Of a stretch of 60,000 nucleotides of DNA, positions 45,901-56,895 are shown one piece after another. The first letter of the stretch is position 1. Each line of letters opens with the position of its first letter. Under the pieces are notes generated by a model. That model saw only the letters and a program-made list of their open reading frames with translations, ran no database searches and was not told the DNA's origin. The position numbers and the translations under genes were made by a program. Location of the stretch: the NCBI GenBank assembly GCA_964035545.1, contig OZ037767.1, positions 30,310,128 to 30,370,127 on the forward strand. The letters are read 5' to 3'. The DNA comes from Bugula neritina (Eukaryota; Bryozoa; Gymnolaemata; Cheilostomatida; Bugulidae).

Positions 45901-48900
45901 AGCCAGAATCACAGTGAAGATGTCAGATGTGTTTGAGATGATTCACCCAATGATGTCCATTTGCTATTCCAATATTGAGCATTTCATGAACGCCGTGTTC
46001 CTCTTACAGGTCAAACCACAGCCTGGTGAAACTTCTTCACAAATGGTGTTAAAAGGTAATTCTATATCATTTTTTCTGCGCGGTGACAATTACATATATT
46101 TCTTGAGCCAAGTTAGAATTTCCATTAGGTTTTGTTAGAGACAGTAGCAGTTGGTTTTATTTTTTGCTATAACAATGGCACAAATCTGCGTTAAAGTGGC
46201 AGTCATTATATTATCATTTTGATGGCGTAATTCAAATATAATATAAACCTTGCTAATTAACAGTTACTATCTGTACCAGTTATTAGTTACCAGTTATTAG
46301 TTACCAGTTATTAGTTACCAGTTATTAGTTACCAGTTATTAGATACCAGTTATTAGTTACCAGTTATTAGTTACCAGTTATTAGTTACCAGTTATTAGTT
46401 ACCAGTTATTAGTTACCAGTTATTAGTTACCAGTTATTAGTTACCAGTTATTGGTTACCAGCTAATAACTACTAGTTACTATTAATTTTGTGCTATTTTA
46501 CTGCATGTTAGCTTTTGAATAATAAAATGTATTTAATACAATGGAGAGGCATTCAGCGGAGCTTGAATGTTTCTCTGGTAGAAATTCCATCACGTAATAA
46601 TAATTGTGGTAGTGACTAGTGACATGGTTGCATACTTTTCAAAGACAATAAAACAATTTGTCAACGCTCACCTCAACATAATGTATGAAATAAATTGCTT
46701 CAGGTCAAATAGTTCTTGAGCCAATCACAAGCAAGCTCTTCTTTATTGGATCTCCCAGAATAGAGAGTCTGGCAGACCTGAAGAAGCACAACATTTACCT
46801 CTCAGACATCCCACTCTATGATGTCACGAGGGAACTCGTACTTCTCAATCAGCAGAGGATTGCTGAGATAGAAGTTAGGTAACCAAACTAATCAATAATT
46901 ATCTATCAATCTTTGATCTATAATCAATTGATTCATGTGGCTTTGCTGATTAGGTAATTAAACATTGGTATCAAGTATATTTTATGTAATCCTCCAATCG
47001 ATATGAAATCTTACATAATTTATTCAAAAGACATTTTCTTTTTCCTATGTCATTAAAGTTATTTTCTGATAAATTATATACTCCTGTGCTAAATACATTT
47101 GATAAATTATATTCTATAATGGTTTGCAAAATGAATAGAAAATAAAAGGTCATTAGTTTGTTTATTATGGTAGTGTAATCGTTTCAACAGAATTTATACA
47201 TTCCTATGGAAGATAATATCCTGCCTTAATTACATTTACTCTAATAAATATATAATAATTTACTGCATATACTTGAAAATAAGAAATTGTATTGTCAAGT
47301 CTTAAGCAACTTTGTTATACAACTTAACAGTACATGACATTATAGATGAATAATTTATATTATTACTTCTTTATATATAAAATATTTTATCTGTATTTTG
47401 TTGTCATACAAACAGCAAAAGACTAGATGAGACAACGGCAGAGCTAAAGAAGACAGCTATTGAGTTGGAAAATGAAAAATTAAAAACAGACAGACTTCTG
47501 CATGAGATGCTTCCTGTAAAAGTAGCCAATCAGCTCAAGCAAGGCAAAACTGTTGAAGCAGGTACTCCATATTTCCCCCACTCAATAATATTGTATAGGT
47601 GCTGCTAATCATTAGCTTCATGATATCATAGCATTTCCGGAGAATTCCTGCGAGCTCGAAATGAAGCTGAAAAGTGATGTTGAACTTTCTATTATTGTGA
47701 CAAAACAAGGTGTCTGGAGACCATAGACCTGTTTTTGTTGGCCTTAAATTAAGTTGTAACAAACAGGTTACAGCTGTAAATAGCAAAACGTCTTGAGTTA
47801 TTTGACTCGGCCTGAACACCCTTCTATAGCTTCAGCAAACTTCTTTGAAAACACAGAATTTAGAATCCCCATCTTTACTAGTTTTGTATGATTGGTTGAG
47901 CCATATCTTGTAGATGGTGGTGTAGATGTTATAGCAAGAACAGCAATTAATAGAATTGCACATTCCAGGTTTTTATTTTAATTAGAACTGAAGTTCTACT
48001 CATAGCCGTTGAGTAAGGCATTTAATTTACAATGTTACTGTTTTTAAATATTTCATAGATGAAAGGATTGATTATTCCTGTTGACTTTTGAAAACATGCT
48101 GAGTATAAGTGATCACAAAATTTTAATGAATTGTATTTGTAAATTGTAATGCAAAAAATAATGAAAATGTTCACTTTGTTAAACTGCCTTTCTGGCTAAA
48201 AGCTGTAAAGGTTTGATCGCACCTTGAGTGTGTGTAGTCTGTAATTTATAATTAGGAGTGACTGAAAATGTTTTCAAACAGTAACAGCAAAAGTATGCAT
48301 AGCAAGTTTAGGGGCACCTCAGTGCTATGATAAATTTTGTAACTCCTTCTAAAATTGCATTGAGTCAAACAGTTAGAACTCATAATGTCTGTCTTGCTTA
48401 GCTTATGATTTTTTTCAATATGGTTACTACTGCATATGCACTGCAAAGGTTCTTTTTAAAGTTTTATTAAAAACTTGTTTGCACTAGAATCAAAATAATT
48501 AGGCAGGTGAATGAAAAACCCGGCCTATTGTAATGCGACTTGTAGCACAATTTATACTTTAGCCATAGAACTGTGACAGCTGATTTATTATTTTAGAGAA
48601 GTTTGAACAAGTTACCATCTTCTTTAGCGACATCGTAGAGTTCACAAACATTGCGTCAGCGAGCACACCTATGGCAATAGTTGACATGCTTAACACTCTC
48701 TACGCAAAGTTTGACAATCTATCTAGCCTCCATGATGTTTATAAGGTGAGATATCCAGAGTCTGTTCCAGTAATGGTGGGCTATAGTCTATGATCTATAC
48801 TATAGCTTGTAATCTATACTATAACCTATAATCTATAATATAGCCTGTAATCTATACTATAGCCTGTAATCTACGCTATAGCCTATAATCTATACTATAA

Positions 48901-50316
48901 CCTATAATGTTGCTAAGAAAAACTACTCAGTGTTAGCAGAACAAATGCTACATTGGTAAACACAATTACTTTGTGATTGTCATAATAAAACATAGTTAAA
49001 CTTGAAATATAACTATAATTGCACACATTCATTAGGTGGAGACTATTGGCGATGCTTACATGGTGGTTAGTGGAGTTCCTGAACCTAATGAAGACCACGC
49101 TGTCAAAGTTGCTGACTTTGCGCTGGGAGCAGTAGTGGCAGCGATGTCTGTCAAATCTCCGGCCACAGGAAACCCGCTGCAGGTGTGGAAATACGTTAGT
49201 TGTAAAGAACGGTGAACAGTTTTTGTTCACCTAAAAGGCCGGGTTATTTCAATTTTGTATTAAAATTTTGGTCTTAGAATTTAAATTATTTAATATATAA
49301 ATATATGTGCTGCGCTTAAACTACCACTCTTCAGATGTTATGTTATAAATATTTGCTAATAGATTATAAATTGTGTTTGTGTAAAATTTATAAAACGAAT
49401 TAAAAAGCTAAATAGGCTCTCTTGGCATATGTCCTTTAACTACCTAACTGTGTGCTATAAAGATATTGTGCTGGGCAGTGCTATACAGAAGCTTATATAT
49501 AGCTTAGTTTTACTGTAAACAGATAAGGGTTGGCATACACACAGGCCCCGTAGTGGCTGGTGTAGTTGGTATTAGGATGCCACGCTATTGTTTATTCGGA
49601 GACACTGTGAACATAGCTTCTAGGATGGAAAGTCATGGGGTGCCTGGATGTATTCACTGCTCCGAATCTGCCAACAGGTTTGTCACTAAAAGTCACTAAA
49701 CTAAAATAATTTTCATGATATGGAATGTTTTCCATAATGTGAAATGTTTCCCATGCATGAGTAGACTGATTTCAACAAGGATATCCAACAATAATACATA
49801 TAATAGACATGCTATACATTGTAAATAATGAGACAATGATGCCTGCAAGACAGGTTTTGGTTCAGAAAAGATTGTTTTAATTATTTCAAACTAACTAGAA
49901 AAACTACTTCAATTATTTGGGCTAATTGAGGCTTTTTTAAGAAACTAAATGCATTCACAAACTGTGGGTGCATTGATACAAGTACATTGGTAACTTTATG
50001 ACTTTGTAGAGCCGTAATAAGAGTAGGTGGAGACAAATTCAGATTTGTGTCAAGAGGAGAAAATGTAATAAAAGGAAAAGGTGTAATGCAAACCTACTTT
50101 CTCAAGACAAACGGTTCGATAGACATTGGCAATGTCCCGAGTAATCCGTTCATTTCAACGACAAATGCAGACGTCAAGCGATTTTTCACAGCATCAAGTC
50201 AAACGTGCAAAGAGACCAAAGGCAAAATGGGACAACTTCGAATTAAATCAGGGAATGACATTACAAATCGAAAACCACCAACTAAGAATGTTAGCCGAAC
50301 TTGTCAGCTAATATAA
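36925..50316 (+). CDS. GUCY1B2: soluble guanylate cyclase subunit, beta2-like, H-NOX type
   Basis: Haem-sensing enzyme making cGMP from GTP in response to NO or a related gas. Visible exons: 36925-36998, 37785-37885, 38184-38367, 38642-38718, 39028-39258, 39874-39960, 45789-46055, 46704-46878, 47416-47561, 48597-48745, 49036-49182, 49523-49677, 50010-50316. With one upstream Met codon they give 700 aa. H-NOX domain 1-185: proximal His105 and Y134-S136-R138 (YxSxR). PAS-like domain about 250-385, helical linker 385-445, cyclase domain 446-630. Asp460 and Asp504 (metal), Glu500 and Cys570 (guanine), Asn577 and Arg581 are all present. The end CQLI looks like a prenylation box. [12 protein letters not shown] and [12 protein letters not shown] resemble vertebrate beta2 and fly Gyc-88E more than beta1. 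The exon at 39874 is low-complexity and symmetric (phase 1/1), hence less certain. A Ty1/copia element fills most of the intron before 45789. Confidence 0.9.
38001..38183 (+). repeat. 11-bp donor-like array between two copies of an acceptor region, cyclase intron 2
   Basis: About ten units of ACCTGTGAGTC or ACCTGTAAGTC (38047-38156) are bracketed by AGTGCTATTCTAACTACGTT (about 38008) and AGTGCTAATCTAACTACATT (38158), the second running into the true acceptor TGTGTAG at 38183. Each 11-bp unit carries GTGAGT or GTAAGT. Confidence 0.9.
40461..40732 (+). repeat. 5' LTR of the copia element
   Basis: Starts TGTTGAG, ends TTCAACA (TG...CA). It contains TATATTATACAG near 40579, AATAAA at 40615-40620, and the start codon of the polyprotein at 40715. 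Confidence 0.95.
40715..44917 (+). CDS. copia-type Gag-Pol polyprotein (1,400 aa)
   Basis: A single frame encodes all replication functions of the retrotransposon. In order: Gag (about 1-215); two CCHC zinc knuckles (about 223-257, each CX2CX4HX4C); aspartic protease with DCGATSH near 304; integrase with an HHCC zinc site (WHRALGHMN near 436) and catalytic D, D, E at about 500 (VHSDLCGP), 562 (HTDNGMEY) and 598; a four-fold 32-aa repeat at about 714-842; reverse transcriptase ([11 protein letters not shown] near 996, active site FWVDDILL near 1084); and RNase H ([23 protein letters not shown]). Integrase before reverse transcriptase defines the copia order. There is no frameshift or stop. The initiator ATG lies in the 5' LTR and the frame ends at TGA inside the polypurine tract. 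The active-site residue before VDD is Trp rather than the usual Tyr. No envelope gene. Confidence 0.97.
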   Translation: MATHSTGYGPSGFKHRLLFDGDSNNFSIWETRFTSYLYTQDEGVHTALLPKEEGEDNAADFNKKNKRAYAELVQVLDEKSLQLVMRDAKDDGRKAFKILKEHYASTQKPRILTLYEQLTTVKMNDTEDITDYLIRAENYSAGLKSAGENISDNLVIAMIMKGLPTSYQPFVVVHTQLDKNQTLSEFKAALTNFDLTESARCSQSTAMVFKGRDNFKPTSKRDKQCTACGKSNHSTTDCYSKHKLFCNYCKKAGHIESVCWTKKKTSKTEISSANATYAFTVNASNQCNIATQNKSQGGQLLMVDCGATSHLVNNENNFISFDKSFMPENHYIEMADGRKTNKLAVAKGTAQFTITDDNNMEQQIHLKDALLAPTIPISLFSVHAATQKGAEVHFSREKNILTVDRTNFPIMPKGRLYFFKTTHTGDSMNTAKSLPDWHRALGHMNTNDIIELEKVTTGMTITGAKLKIACKTCDESKITKQPHKQDDKPELATQPLQRVHSDLCGPITPTARGGQNYIINFIDEFSSMLFTYNIRHKSDATTALKQFIADVAPIGNVKEIHTDNGMEYLGQPFEAVLRERGIKHTTTAPYSSYQNGKSERTWRTIMDTARCLLKDSNLPKTFWSFAADHAKYLRNRSYQRRTGKTVYELFTGTLPDMRKIHNFGSQCTFYSEGYKLKLSDRGQSGIYLGVNTKAQGYLILTPNQKIVTSRNVIPQICGNDAMNVMPQGPAQNSRNGTQNTMPQEPAQICGNDAMNVIPQGPAQNSRNGTQNTMPQEPAQICGNDAMNVMPQGPAQNSRNGTQNTMPQEPAQTCGNDAMNVMPQGPALNSRNGTQNTIPQEPAPDPAKATNQPAPRKSERKRKPPTYLQDYDIEDTDYACSLMANIPQSYQEAVNSKDKEAWKKAMDKEINTLRDSNTWSIQPLPEDRTETKGRWVYTLKQGKTPGETQHKARYVAKGFSQIQGVDYEETYSPTTRFTSIRLLLQKAANENMKIHQLDVKGAYLNAPIDKEIYLQQPEGYEETNKQGKLSCRLNKSIYGLKQSGRNWHQTLTTFLKEQGFTPGAGDPCLYSKEDSSDKSANIIILFWVDDILLCCRDDNRITQTKSMMQQKFNMDDRGELSWFLGIDFRRHEDQYTMSQERYIDTLLNTYNMANCNPVYTPAEKDLQLEKATDDEYEHSKDYPYRQVIGSLIYLMTATRPDLAWIIGKLSQHLERPGPAHIAALKRLLRYLKGTKGFNLRFTPNQQELVGYVDADWGGETSTRRSTTGYVFTLGGAPISWNSRRQPTVALSSCEAEYMALAEATKEMLFLQTLCKTFKMKQPNPNILFTDNLGAIALTKGQPYSHQRSKHIDIRFHFVREQTTIAYQHIRGAENPADVMTKSLPKTNHRIALELLAIESHA
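40733..40746 (+). promoter_or_regulatory. copia primer-binding site (internal initiator-tRNA type)
   Basis: GGTTATGGGCCCAG directly follows the 5' LTR. It is complementary to the anticodon stem-loop of initiator tRNA-Met (CUGGGCCCAUAACC), not to the tRNA 3' end. Drosophila copia is known to prime from a cleaved initiator-tRNA half in the same way. Here the site is also coding (Gly-Tyr-Gly-Pro). Confidence 0.85.
42857..43240 (+). repeat. coding 96-bp tandem repeat in copia pol
   Basis: Four tandem 96-bp (32-aa) units, each with [15 protein letters not shown] followed by [15 protein letters not shown], with few substitutions. It lies between the integrase and reverse transcriptase, in what is probably a flexible linker, and preserves frame. 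Confidence 0.95.
44915..44924 (+). promoter_or_regulatory. copia polypurine tract
   Basis: TGAGGGGGCG lies immediately upstream of the 3' LTR and overlaps the stop codon of the polyprotein. The G run is the likely plus-strand primer. Confidence 0.75.
44925..45196 (+). repeat. 3' LTR of the copia element
   Basis: 272 bp, no difference from the 5' LTR noticed by eye. Its copy of the start codon reads M-A-T-H-S-T and then meets TAG supplied by the target-site duplication. Confidence 0.95.
46260..46475 (+). repeat. 14-bp minisatellite, cyclase intron after 46055
   Basis: About 13 copies of TACCAGTTATTAGT, very homogeneous, about 200 nt into the intron. Confidence 0.92.
48776..48908 (+). repeat. 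19-bp minisatellite, cyclase intron after 48745
   Basis: About six copies of CTATACTATAGCCTGTAAT-type units begin about 30 nt after the donor (AAG|GTGAGA). Confidence 0.88.
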
Positions 50317-51542
50317 TATCTACTATATGTGAAGATTACATCTGTGGTGTGTTCATAAACAATCAGCATCTTCTCAAAATTACAACTACTCCAATATTTC
50401 TCAATTTAATTGTTTAGCACTAGCAGCAATTACTACATTTATACTAATAATCCGTCTATCCCCCCTCTCTCTTTCTCTCTCTATCAACAATAGTAAATTA
50501 TCTGTACAACACTAGTGTAACTTTGCAAATGTTAAACTCATTGTTTATTGGGACAGTAATAATATGGACAAGTGTTTTGTGTTGAGTAAGAATCGAGCAC
50601 CCATCAATCTATTTAAATGCTTAGTTTAGCATTTATGTTTGTATACTTTTCTTTATTTACATTATTCTAGGTTTTTAATGTTTTTGAAATATTTATATTA
50701 CATTGTAATATATTTTCATATGAAAGTATTTGCAAATGGAAAATCTAACAAACCCACAAAAAAGCAAGCAAATTATATTACCTTTTCATATTAATTTATT
50801 TTTGTACTTGGACAAAGTTTACAAGTAGCAAAGTATACTTTTACAAACTGAAGCCTTTTATGTTGATTGGTTCATTGCAAATACACACAATGTACAACAG
50901 CTAGTCGCTATTTCAAGCTCATTTTTGTCTATAATCAAAGTTTATATTACATTAGCCACTTTAACATGATTTCGAAAATGCATTTTTACTGATCTTGTTA
51001 TGTAACAGGTTGTTCAAATATTTTGTTCAGTGCATTTCAATTTTAGGCAATTTTTCACAAGTCAAATTTAGCCACATGAATATTTGATTACCATTCATGT
51101 TCGTAAAATAATATTCACTTTTATTTTTCAATTTTGTTGATGAAAAACTTAAAGATTAAATATATTAATAGAATTCTTTATGTAACTGTGTGACAGGTGA
51201 ATCTGATCAGCACTCGTTCTATGTAAAGCAGCATTCGACTGTATAGATTTTATCTTATGCAGCTTCCGCAAAAAAGCAGCTGCCATAGAAGATAATAAAA
51301 TATTAAAGTTTTCAAACGTTTAAACTTCCTGCATAGCTCTTTCAGTGAGCAGTCATTGTCCGTTCTAGACAGTTTGTAATTAAAAACCTTCGCTGATGCA
51401 AATTTTAGTTTGCAATAAAAGCTGAAGGTAAGCTGATCGAACATTGCATAAACAGCTATTAACATAGAGAGACGTTATCAACACTTTAATACTGTTTATA
51501 TTATAATCTTTATGTCCATGTCTCGGGATTGTTACAGCCACT
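50317..51542 (+). other. intergenic region between cyclase and secreted gene A
   Basis: A+T-rich, with a short pyrimidine-rich tract (CTCTCTCTTTCTCTCTCT, about 50466-50483). I see no convincing gene. It should contain the cyclase 3' UTR and the promoter of the next gene; I could not identify a clear TATA box. Confidence 0.5.
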
Positions 51543-54500
51543 ATGAATCTGAAGATCTTAGCCAGCATTCTTTCCCTAGGGTCAGCATGGTTTGTGTTAC
51601 TCAGTTTAGGTAAGTTGAAGGGTAAGAATTTTTTTCCTGTGTTTCAGCAGTAGTACAACTGCATTACTTAGAACAATAGCTTTGTTAGTAAACACAACTA
51701 GAGTTATAAGAAAATACCTTTTTTATTAAGGAAACAAAAATATATATTGAAAAATATAAAGTTTGTTAGCTTTTTATAGATTTTTGCAAAGAAAAATTTG
51801 TAGTGCAGGCTAGAAATTGGAATTGGTGACTGGCAAGTTTCATAGTGTATTAATGCATACATTGTATTAGTTTTATACACTATTATAGACAGCTACTGCA
51901 TGGTTTGCTTATATATATGGCTTAGATTGTGCTCAGAATCATACATAACTTTGGCTAAGTAAGAAGAAGGTTGTGCTATATCAACACTGATAAACTTGAC
52001 CTTAGCACAGGTCTACAGATCTACATTACAGTCTGTTTGTTCATTCAGCACAGCACAATAAGTGGACAACTTCTCGCAGCGTAAATTTGAATTTATCTAA
52101 CTTTTTCTTCATAAATCAAACATTAACAAAGAGATGAAAACAAAAATATAGTGCTAAGCTGGCATCTTGTTAATAGGTCACAAGAAAGAGGCGGACCCTA
52201 TTGATAAGTGTGCCCAACGCCTTTCAACTTTTGAATTCACCAAACATATAGATGACCTAACGGCATTGAATAGCACTTTGGGTAGTGTATTGCTGGTTTC
52301 AGAGGGAAATTTGTGGCACTGTTCAAAGGAAGATGGTGGCAAAACTAATTGTAAAACTGCATATACATCTGGAAAAGAAGATTGTGAGTTGTTACAATTG
52401 CTGTGATAATTGAAGTTGATTGTTGATTCTGCAATGTTATAGTTGAAGCTAGTTTTTTGTCAAAAATGTGTTTCAAAAAACAATAGCAATGATATATTAT
52501 ATTGATATGAAGCTTAATTTGTAGTTGAAGAGTGGTTTTTATGAACTACAGCTAAGTTTAAAAATTGATATGAATTTTGCTGTGGTATTAAAAATGTGTG
52601 TTTACATACAGATTATAACATGCTGCTAGTTCTGGACTCAGAGAAAGTAATTGTTATGGACAGCAGTCAGATTCCTTCAGTATTCACATTGCTTAAAGTC
52701 GGACGGAAAGAAGACAAGTACAAATTTGTAGAAGAGATTGATGCAACTAATTTGAGAATTCACCAAGTAAGTGACAGCTGCTAGCACCTGTATTTCAATA
52801 CCAAGTACTTAACATGGTATTTTGTATTCTGTAGGCAAATATTTTACAAAGTAAGAAACTGAAAATGCATCATTAAATCTAAGGTCTGTAGAAACTTCTA
52901 TCTTCTTCCTTTAAAAAATTTATCATTCCTAATGCACAGAATTCGACATTTATGCTAAAGGAATCATTAAATACCTTAAGCTTTGTCCGTGATTGATGGC
53001 AAGGGAAAAGTGTCATAAATGTGAAGTGACAAGTGTAACAAGTGACAAGTGTCATAAATGTCAAGTGACAAGTGTCAAGTGAGAAGTGTCCAACAAGTGT
53101 CACATGTGTAAAGTGTAATAAGTGTCAAATGTCACAAGCGCCCAGTAACAAGTGTCCAGTGACTAATGTCAAGTGTCAAATTCCAAGTGACAAGTGTCAT
53201 TAGTGTCGCAAGTGACATGTGTCAAGTAGAAATTGTTAGAGTGTTATAGGTAACAAATAGTGCAGGTTATCAAGTGACAAGTATTTTATGTGAGTGTCAA
53301 ATAAAAGAAGATGTGAAGACTTTAATAGCTGACTTTTATTCTGGAAGTACTAGTATACCATAGTCGATAAACAATCTATGCTTATGATAATATTTCTACT
53401 ACATTAATGTTTAACTTGTCTATTGTGGTTTTTTCATTATGCAGGAAAGCTACCAAAAACAAGTTATAGCTTATAATTTTTTCAAGCAACAGAAATCAAA
53501 GCCAAAGGAAAATATTTCTCAAATTTTATTTTTGCAAATAATTAACATTTATCCCAATTTGCTGAAACATCGCAATTCCTTGCTTTACATAAAAAATAAT
53601 GAATTTTGAAAAAATCCATTACTTTGTTAAAAGTTGAGCAATGCTTCTAAAAGATTCTGATCTGTTTTGCTCTTTTTTATATTGCAATAGCTCATGTTTG
53701 AAACTCCACAAATATACACTGTATAACAAAAAAATTGACATAAATTTTACTTTAAACTAAATTATACCTGTCTTGGTGGATAAAAGCCATTGCTACATAT
53801 CTCAAATACAAAGGTAGAAGTAAGGCTGATCGATAAAACATATCGATTGTTGTTCAACATTGCAAATGATTGGCTTGGCAATTAACATACATTGTAATAA
53901 CTGTTGAGCATCTTTTAATAAATTTCTTTTAAACTTACAGCTAGCCAATTACAACTCTAGTCACTTCATGGCATTTGGTACTCAGAATTCCCAACCAGTC
54001 TTTGTACTCTATGAAATGAAAAATTTCCAAGGTCGCAGCTCTTTTGGGGGATTTCAAACTGGTACAAAGATTGCCAGAAGTAAAACCGAAGATTCTCAGA
54101 CACCTAGTGTTTTAATGGTGCATCCATATTTTGAATACGCATCATCAAGTGCTTTCGAGCTTCATAACTCTGAGCTACGAACAAACGATGATGGATCACT
54201 ACATCTGGTTTCTTGGGAAACTTACCAAACCATTGGTAAGACTCATAATAATAATTTTTGCTTGTTGCCATAAAGAACTGTTGTGTTTTAGTATATAGAA
54301 ATATTTATTGTCGCAGACTGAAGGAAAGTAGCAATGTGAAAACAGTTACGTCATAAGTTATAAGCGCAAGTTGCAAGACGCAGGTGTAGTAAAAATGCTG
54401 GGTTTTTATATACCAGTCAAAAAGGTTAGCTATTGTGTAGTAACCACAATGATGTGGAAAAAGCATAATATAGCTGCCATAGCTATGATGATACATGAAA

Positions 54501-55903
54501 AGTTATAATGAATTAGGGAAAAGCTTTCCCATCTCCAGTAATGTCCCAACAAGACTTAAAGTAGTGCCACACTAATGTGTCAACTGAACAATATTACAAC
54601 TGATGACCATGCAGCTCTAAAAGTTTATATATATATAGTGAAAAGTATCTATAAACTCTACATACCTAGTTATTGAGCAGAAATGCTGCTCTGCTCTTAT
54701 TGGATGCACCTTTTGAGCCTCTGTTGTCGTTTTGACTATTCTTTATAATTTTCTCTGTGCCTCGAGTAGAATTTCGTTATTTCTTTCAGATCATCCGAAA
54801 GTCAAGCACCTCAAATTAGAGAGCATTGCCGAGGGTAAACAAGGACTCTTCCTGTTTTTTAATGACGGGTTGAGAGTTGCCAGTGCTGAAGTTTGTTTTG
54901 GTATGCCTGGCAGTTCATATTTAATGCCACTGGATTGCTCAGTCAGACTAGTTGATGAGAGCTCATGCAAGAACCAGACGACAGATTGTCAACTGGACCA
55001 TAGCAACACCTTGACTACAAGGATTCATGGAAATACAATCTACATGACAGATGGTCACTGTGTCCAATTGATGGGTATGCTGTCTATTTACCGTAAAACT
55101 GGTTTAAACTAAAAGTTCCTATAGGTGTATGATTTAAAAACTGTATAAACGTTTTATCTTGTGAAGAAACTATTTGCCATATTGGTTCAGTTGAATTATT
55201 CTTTCTAAACAGTTGCAGAATGATTGAATAAATTTGTGCTATTGTTAACAATGAAAAATTAGTGTAATATATATATATATATATATACAATGTATATATA
55301 TATATATATATTAAAATGTATTATATTATATTATTATTATTTAAAAACTTTGATGGTTACTTTGTTGTTACAGACCTCAGTGATGTGAACATTAATGGTG
55401 TTGCTGGAAAGAGTACAGAATCTACGACCACCGAGTGGTTGTCTACATTGCCCCCCTCATTATCGTCACCTACGTCTAAACCAACCTTTTCATCTTCCCC
55501 AAACATAGTCACTCCACTCTCATCACCTCTGCCACTTATTCCCACACCTTCTACTAAGAGTTTCACTGGCCAGACCGACTACAGGAATGAAGAAACACAT
55601 AACAGCCTCAAAAGCATGATCAGGTTCAGATTCATGAGCTTCACTGACTGCAATCAGAACCCAGTAACTGGTGCCGTACTACACATACTTCTTCACCAGG
55701 TCCTACATGTCCCTGCTAAGAATATGGCTAGTGAATGTGGTATCCTATGTACTGACTACCCACATGATTGCTCTGGCTTTGGCTATACTGCTGATGGTGA
55801 CTGTATTCTGTTCTCTGATTTTGGAGATATGAAAGTAAAATTATTGAATGCTAACTTTGAGAGATGCTACATGAAGGTGGAAGCCCCAAGTGATAGTTGC
55901 TAG
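51543..55903 (+). CDS. secreted protein A with apple/PAN-like C-terminus, function unknown
   Basis: Six exons: 51543-51609, 52177-52383, 52612-52766, 53941-54235, 54790-55074, 55374-55903, total 513 codons (512 aa). The first 22 residues (MNLKILASILSLGSAWFVLL) form a signal peptide and exon 1 is essentially that peptide. Exons 2-5 encode a domain I do not recognise, with FTKHIDDLTALNSTLGSVLL, NLWHC and LLVLDSEKVIVMDSSQ, perhaps beta-rich. Exon 6 starts with a Ser/Thr/Pro-rich, probably O-glycosylated linker and ends with a Cys-rich segment (ECGILCTDYPHDCSGFGY, DGDCILF, RCYMKV) like PAN/apple domains, which bind proteins or glycans. Several NxS/T sites are present. The paralogue at 56896-59996 shares exons 1-4 with the same phases, supporting the gene model. 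Secretion is well supported; function is unknown. Confidence 0.85.
53000..53285 (+). repeat. degenerate AAGTGTCA/AAGTGACA repeat, secreted gene A intron 3
   Basis: Irregular array of CAAGTGACAAGTGTCATAAATGT-like pieces about 240-520 nt after the donor CAA|GTAAGTGACAG, whose AAGTGACA it echoes. Unit length varies. Confidence 0.8.
55266..55312. repeat. TA dinucleotide repeat pair
   Basis: Two runs of about ten TA steps separated by CAATG-like sequence, in intron 5 of secreted gene A. Self-complementary. Confidence 0.85.
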
Positions 55904-56895
55904 CATGCCATGTATGAGTTTGTTCGTGGAGAGAGCATGACTCTTATAGCAGATTAGGTATATTTTATGTTTTTTATTTACCAATTGTGCTTATTAGAAT
56001 GGAGATGACAACTTCAAAGATCATTTAGCTCACAGGCAAACATATGGTAATTTCATCATGAGTTATGTTACGCCTAATACAGGAAATTAGCAATATTTTC
56101 AGTGCTTTGGTCACTTATAGCAGTGTTGGAACTAATCAGGTGATATTGAAATCGCAGTCTAAATTTTTGAGATTGTTAAATTTAAAGTGCAAAGTGAGCT
56201 TTTAGCTGTTTAATGAGAATAAACTTTAAAGCATTATGTAATAACAATGCTATTGCTAAAAGCAATTTCTAGTGTATATCTTGGCTATTGTAATGTATAT
56301 AATATTTTTGTTTATACCATAGCCTACTCAGCCTTCATTTTGCGTGATTTTTCTAAACTATGTGTGGTGTAAAGTTATTTAAATAAAAGCTTTCTTAAAT
56401 ATAAACATTTAGTAAAGAAGTTAAGTGTTAAAACAGAACTGACCAAACACAACCTTTCACAACCTATCTTCTCTTTTGAAACTCTTTTCAGTAGAAAGTT
56501 CAAAGAAAAATAATATGAAGATTTTCCAATCAAAAATGCACAACTTAGATATAATCATAAAGTTATACAACTAGTTTCATGAAAAGACAAGATAATGGAA
56601 ATTAGAATATTCATCAAATTTCATCTTTTAAAACTTATTTCAGTTAGAACTTCAAAGAAACATAAGGAATATTTTCCAATAAGCAATCATCTTGCTATGA
56701 AATAAAATTGCAATCATGACTTTCTTGGTTGCTTTGATTGAGTTTATGCTAGTTTCTATAATTACTTGACGTAGAGTGAACAGAGTTGAGAAAGTGATAA
56801 GCCAATCAAAAGCTGCCATATTTATAAAAGTATATTATTATATATGATAGAACCCTCAGCTATCTGACACTGGCACCATACTCACGCTGTAGTAG
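55904..56895 (+). promoter_or_regulatory. secreted gene A 3' UTR and secreted gene B promoter
   Basis: AATAAA at 56382-56387 may end gene A. Two diverged copies of a roughly 55-bp segment (CAGTAGAAAGTTCAAAGAAA near 56490, CAGTTAGAACTTCAAAGAAA near 56641) lie between the genes. A good TATA box (TTTATAAAAG, 56821-56830) is about 75 nt upstream of the gene B ATG, and a CCAAT (CCAATCAAAA) about 20 nt before it. Confidence 0.55.
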
